A stretch of DNA of 64,000 bases from positions 992,001 through 1,056,000 of the forward strand of contig NZ_JAYMGI010000002.1 in assembly GCF_035825295.1 (NCBI RefSeq), read 5' to 3'. The translations under genes and the position numbers were made by a program. Source of the stretch: Actinacidiphila sp. DG2A-62. Its GTDB lineage: Bacteria; Actinomycetota; Actinomycetes; Streptomycetales; Streptomycetaceae. How positions within the stretch are numbered: the stretch's first letter is position 1; every line of letters starts with the position of its first letter. Below the pieces are notes generated by a model, which saw only the letters and a program-made list of their open reading frames with translations, had not been told where the DNA came from and searched no databases. Shown piece after piece: positions 56,822 to 64,000 of the stretch.

Positions 56822-57097
56822 TCAGACGGTCGGCGGCGCCTCGACGGCCTCGGAGGTGAGCAGCCCTGCGTTGATCTCGCGGAGCGCGATGGACAGCGGC
56901 TTCTCGTGGACGTGGGTGTCCACCAGCGGGCCGACGTACTCCAGCAGGCCCTCGCCGAGCTGGGAGTAGTACGCGTTGATCTGCCGGGCGCGCTTGGCCG
57001 CGTAGATCACCAGGCTGTACTTCGAGTCGGTGGCCTCGAGCAGCTCGTCGATCGGCGGGTTGATGATGCCCTCGGGCGTGGTGATGGAAGAGGACAC
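56822..57097 (-). CDS. rpoZ: RNA polymerase omega subunit
   Basis: The 91-residue protein shows the omega pattern: [35 protein letters not shown] and [15 protein letters not shown]. It stabilises the beta-prime subunit in RNA polymerase assembly. GTG 57097 follows gmk by 30 bp; AGGTAGAG lies upstream. Position after gmk is conserved across many bacteria. Confidence 0.97.
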   Translation of the reverse strand: MSSSITTPEGIINPPIDELLEATDSKYSLVIYAAKRARQINAYYSQLGEGLLEYVGPLVDTHVHEKPLSIALREINAGLLTSEAVEAPPTV

Positions 57098-57127
57098 GCT
57101 CTACCTACCCCTACTAGTGGAAGTGGA

Positions 57128-57691
57128 TCATGCAATCCCCATCAAGGCTAGCAGCTCGCTCGCTACCGCCTCGACGGAGGTGTTGACAAGGGTCGCGTCG
57201 AACTCGGGCTCTGCGGCCAGTTCGACCCGCGCGGTGGCCAGGCGCTCGTCGATGACCTCGGCCGACTCGGTGCCGCGGCCGGTGAGCCGGCGGACCAGTT
57301 CCTCCCAGCTCGGCGGCGCCAGGAAGACCAGCCGGGCCTCGGGCATCGACGCGCGCACCAGCCGGGCGCCCTGCAGGTCGATCTCCAGGAGCACCGGCTC
57401 CCCGGCCGAGAGCTTGTCGAGCACGGCGCGGCGCGGGGTGCCGTAGCGGTTGCCCGCGAACTCGGCCCACTCCAGCAGTTCGCCGTTGGCGATGAGTTTG
57501 TCGAACTCGTCGTCGTCGACGAAGAAGTACTGCACGCCGTGCTTCTCGCCGGGCCGGGGCTTGCGCGTGGTCGCGGACACCGAGAGCCAGACCTCGGGGT
57601 GCACGCTGCGCAGATGGGCGACGACCGTGCTCTTGCCGACCCCCGAGGGGCCGGAGAGCACGGTCAGCCGCGGATGTACTGCAGGGCTCAT
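57128..57691 (-). CDS. gmk: Guanylate kinase
   Basis: This 187-residue enzyme phosphorylates GMP to GDP. Walker A is [13 protein letters not shown]. The GMP-binding pattern is [23 protein letters not shown] and [24 protein letters not shown] and the lid RLTGRGTES are present. ATG 57691 follows ihf by 38 bp. Confidence 0.98.
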   Translation of the reverse strand: MSPAVHPRLTVLSGPSGVGKSTVVAHLRSVHPEVWLSVSATTRKPRPGEKHGVQYFFVDDDEFDKLIANGELLEWAEFAGNRYGTPRRAVLDKLSAGEPVLLEIDLQGARLVRASMPEARLVFLAPPSWEELVRRLTGRGTESAEVIDERLATARVELAAEPEFDATLVNTSVEAVASELLALMGIA

Positions 57692-57729
57692 GGAGCGATT
57701 ATCCCTGCTTCACGACGGTGCCGGGACCG

Positions 57730-58053
57730 TCAGGCGGCGGTGCCGCCGAACTCGCGCTCCAGGGAGGCGATCTGGTTGGAGCCCAGACCGCGCACCCGGC
57801 GGCTCTCGGAGATGCCGAGCCGCTCCATGATCTGCTTGGCGCGGACCTTGCCGACGCCGGGCAGCGATTCGAGCAGGGCGGAGACCTTCATCTTGCCGAT
57901 GACATCGTTCTCCTGGCCCTGCTTGATCACCTCGTGGAGGGAGGCGCCGGAGTGCTTCAGTCGGTTCTTGACCTCGGCGCGCTCCCGGCGAGCCGCAGCG
58001 GCCTTTTCGAGCGCGGCAGCGCGCTGTTCAGGGGTAAGGGGCGGAAGAGCCAC
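57730..58053 (-). CDS. mihF: Actinobacterial-type integration host factor (sIHF/mIHF)
   Basis: The 107-residue nucleoid protein has the family pattern: LPPLTPEQRAAALEKAAAARRERAEVKNRLK, and a helix-two-turn-helix DNA-binding core (ALLESLPGVGKVRAKQIMERLGI, RVRGLGSNQIASLEREF). The length equals that of S. coelicolor sIHF. It binds DNA non-specifically and influences supercoiling and development. GTG 58053 gives the canonical start. A consensus-like promoter lies 108 bp upstream. Confidence 0.96.
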   Translation of the reverse strand: MALPPLTPEQRAAALEKAAAARRERAEVKNRLKHSGASLHEVIKQGQENDVIGKMKVSALLESLPGVGKVRAKQIMERLGISESRRVRGLGSNQIASLEREFGGTAA

Positions 58054-58160
58054 GCCTACGTCACCTCGGATGTAGAGCAATCGGATATGGACCGTGTAAA
58101 CCTGACCGCCCCGCGTCGCAGGGCGACGAGCGCCGCATCTGTACGGCTCGCTCTCGACGG

Positions 58161-58189
58161 AGACTAGCGGTCCGGACGGCCCAAGTCAG
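58161..58189 (-). promoter_or_regulatory. Candidate promoter of ihf-gmk-rpoZ
   Basis: On the minus strand CTGACT (58189-58184) and TAGTCT (58166-58161) are separated by 17 bp, a reasonable vegetative-type match. Transcription would begin near 58154, giving a leader of about 100 nt to ihf. Confidence 0.5.
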
Positions 58190-58279
58190 CGAGAACAGAC
58201 GAAAAGTCCTGGTCAGCCTCGATCCGCCGCCGATCCGAGGGGATATTCGGGACATACCGGAACGGGAATCGGGGTCAAT

Positions 58280-58309
58280 GGGACCGGTTGTTGAATCCGG
58301 CCCTTTTTT
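58280..58309 (+). terminator. Intrinsic terminator with six-T tract, plus-strand orientation
   Basis: GGGACCGG (58280-58287) pairs with CCGGCCC (58297-58303), with one bulged A and a 9-nt loop, and is followed by TTTTTT (58304-58309). This is the only classical stem-plus-T-tract terminator I saw, and it points along the plus strand where no gene is known. On the minus strand the same stem may end the pyr transcript (pyrF stop at 58361). Confidence 0.5.
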
Positions 58310-58360
58310 GGTCCTTTTCCCGTGCGATTGCACGACGGCAATACCGCCGGTTTCGCCCGT

Positions 58361-59256
58361 TCAGGTGAACGCCGCGCGCACCTGCTCCACGTACGAATCG
58401 ACCGCCGCGCGCAGCCTTCCGGCGTCCGGTCCGTGCCGCAGCACGTCCCGGCTGACGCTCGGCAGGACGTCGGGCAGCGCGGCCCCGAAGACCGCGGGGA
58501 GGTCGGCGGGGGCCGCACCCTGCGCGCCGACGCCGGGGGCGAGCAGCGGGCCGCCCACGGCGAGGTCGGCGCGCGCGTCGCCGATGGTCGCGCCGATCAC
58601 CGCGCCCACCGAGCCGAGCGGGGTCGCGCCGGCGTTCTCGGCGGCGATCGCGTCGAGCACGGTCTGCGCCACCGAGCGGCCGTCGGCGGCCGTGGCCCGC
58701 TGCACCTGCGCGCCCTCGGGGTTGGAGGTCAGCGCGAGCACGAAGACCCCGGACCCGGCGGCCGCGGCCGCGTCCAGCGCCGGGCGCAGCGAGCCGAAGC
58801 CGAGGTAGGGGCTCACCGTCACCGCGTCGCTGAACAGCGGCGAGTCGGGGTCGAGGTAGGTGGCGGCGTAGGCGGTCATCGTGGAGCCGATGTCGCCGCG
58901 CTTGGCGTCCATCAGCACCAGGGCGCCGCGGGCGCGCGCCTCGGCGACCGCGCGCTCCAGCACCGCGATGCCCCGCGAGCCGAACCGCTCGAAGAAGGCG
59001 GACTGCGGTTTGAAGGCCGCCACGCTGTCGCCGAGCGCCTCGACCACCGTCATCGTGAACCGCTCCAGCCCGGCCACGTCGTCGCCCAGGCCCCAGCCGG
59101 TGAGCAGCGAGGCGTGCGGGTCGATGCCGACGCACAGCTGGCCGCGGTCCCGCATCGCGCGGTGCAGCCGGGCCCCGAAGGGCTCGGGGCCCGTGCCGGC
59201 GGCCGCGCCGTCCGCCCGGCCCGTGCCGGTGTTGCTCGTCGGTCCGCTCGTGCCGG

Positions 59257-59260
<4 letters not shown>
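58361..59260 (-). CDS. pyrF: Orotidine 5'-phosphate decarboxylase
   Basis: The 299-residue enzyme makes UMP in the last step of de novo pyrimidine synthesis. It is the PyrF type 2 form found in actinobacteria: [12 protein letters not shown] near the start, [12 protein letters not shown], and the active-site [17 protein letters not shown] 59260 overlaps the pyrD stop (ATGA), so it is translationally coupled. It is the last gene of the carA-carB-pyrD-pyrF run. Confidence 0.97.
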
Positions 59261-60438
<1,178 letters not shown>

Positions 60439-60442
60439 GGTC

Positions 60443-63758
<3,316 letters not shown>

Positions 63759-63766
<8 letters not shown>

Positions 63767-64000
63767 GCTGGGCTCCCTGCTGTTCTGCCATGAGCTGGAC
63801 GAAGCGGTCGAACAGGTACGCGGCGTCGTGCGGTCCCGCCGCCGCCTCGGGGTGGTACTGGACGCTGAACGCCGGCCGGTCGAGCAGCCGCAGCCCCTCC
63901 ACCACGCCGTCGTTGAGGCAGACGTGGCTGACCTCGGCGCGGCCGAACGGGGTGTCGCTGACCCGGTCCAGCGGGGCGTCGACGGCGAAGCCGTGGTTGT
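63759..64000 (-). CDS. carA: Carbamoyl phosphate synthase, small subunit, 3' part
   Basis: Only the last 80 codons are present; the rest lies past the window end. The translated end reads [28 protein letters not shown] and [23 protein letters not shown], then [10 protein letters not shown] and a TAA stop (63761-63759). HPE holds the His and Glu of the class I glutamine amidotransferase triad; the catalytic Cys is outside the window. It delivers ammonia to CarB, whose GTG start lies within its last codons. Confidence 0.95.

Noticed and set aside
58265-58289. A second sigma-R-like motif (GGAAT-N17-GTT) on the plus strand
   Set aside because: The spacer is 17 rather than 18 bp, the GTT lies inside the terminator stem, and there is no downstream gene.

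Overview
The window is a gene-dense stretch of very GC-rich chromosome with extreme third-position GC bias, frequent GTG starts and frequent 4-bp stop/start overlaps. The gene content is that of a Streptomyces-like actinomycete (family Streptomycetaceae): RbpA, actinobacterial-type IHF, a helicase-degenerate PriA, a RibM-type transporter and a chitinase with DasR-like sites. The order rib-his, def-fmt-rsmB-rpe and priA-metK-coaBC-rpoZ-gmk-ihf-pyrF-pyrD-carB-carA is, from general knowledge, typical core-chromosome synteny in Streptomyces. I see no insertion sequence, prophage, CRISPR array, rRNA or tRNA.

Region 1 (1-14.2 kb): the end of a YczE-like membrane protein; rbpA behind a sigma-R-type promoter; fxsA; a membrane protein that looks like an ion-channel pore with a degenerate filter; the lipoprotein pair lnt-ppm1; an amidohydrolase; an Lrp regulator; an alditol oxidase; a small Cys-rich protein; an acyl-CoA dehydrogenase; and a transmembrane Ser/Thr kinase.

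Region 2 (14.2-22.4 kb): a SAM methyltransferase translationally coupled to a PAS-GGDEF-EAL protein; a secreted GH18 chitinase and a secreted C39-like protease that carry nearly the same DasR-like element upstream; an aminopeptidase P-like enzyme; and a small P-loop kinase. A gap at 22.43-22.90 kb carries a strong promoter followed at once by two hairpins, a candidate small RNA or attenuator. It lies ahead of a solitary EccA-like AAA+ ATPase.

Region 3 (24.9-34.4 kb): two tandem CorC/HlyC-type CBS membrane proteins, then a long minus-strand riboflavin/histidine transcription unit in the order FMN riboswitch-ribD-ribE-ribM-ribBA-ribH-hisE-hisG-PH protein. Several junctions are ATGA or GTGA overlaps.

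Region 4 (34.8-43.7 kb): a ROK regulator with a one-base frameshift, divergent from a leaderless MFS gene whose promoter is covered by a palindrome; a DUF5995 protein; a davA-davB pair (5-aminopentanamidase and L-lysine 2-monooxygenase) with tandem upstream repeats; a PRC-barrel/DUF2382 stress-type protein; and a second Lrp regulator.

Region 5 (43.7-64 kb): guaB1, barstar, a SorC-type sugar regulator, rpe, rsmB, fmt and def; a small helix-turn-helix protein behind a perfect 20-bp palindrome; priA, metK, coaBC, rpoZ, gmk and ihf; and the pyrimidine set pyrF-pyrD-carB-carA, with carA running off the end. Most convergent or terminal junctions carry long perfect hairpins without U-tracts, as is usual in Streptomyces.
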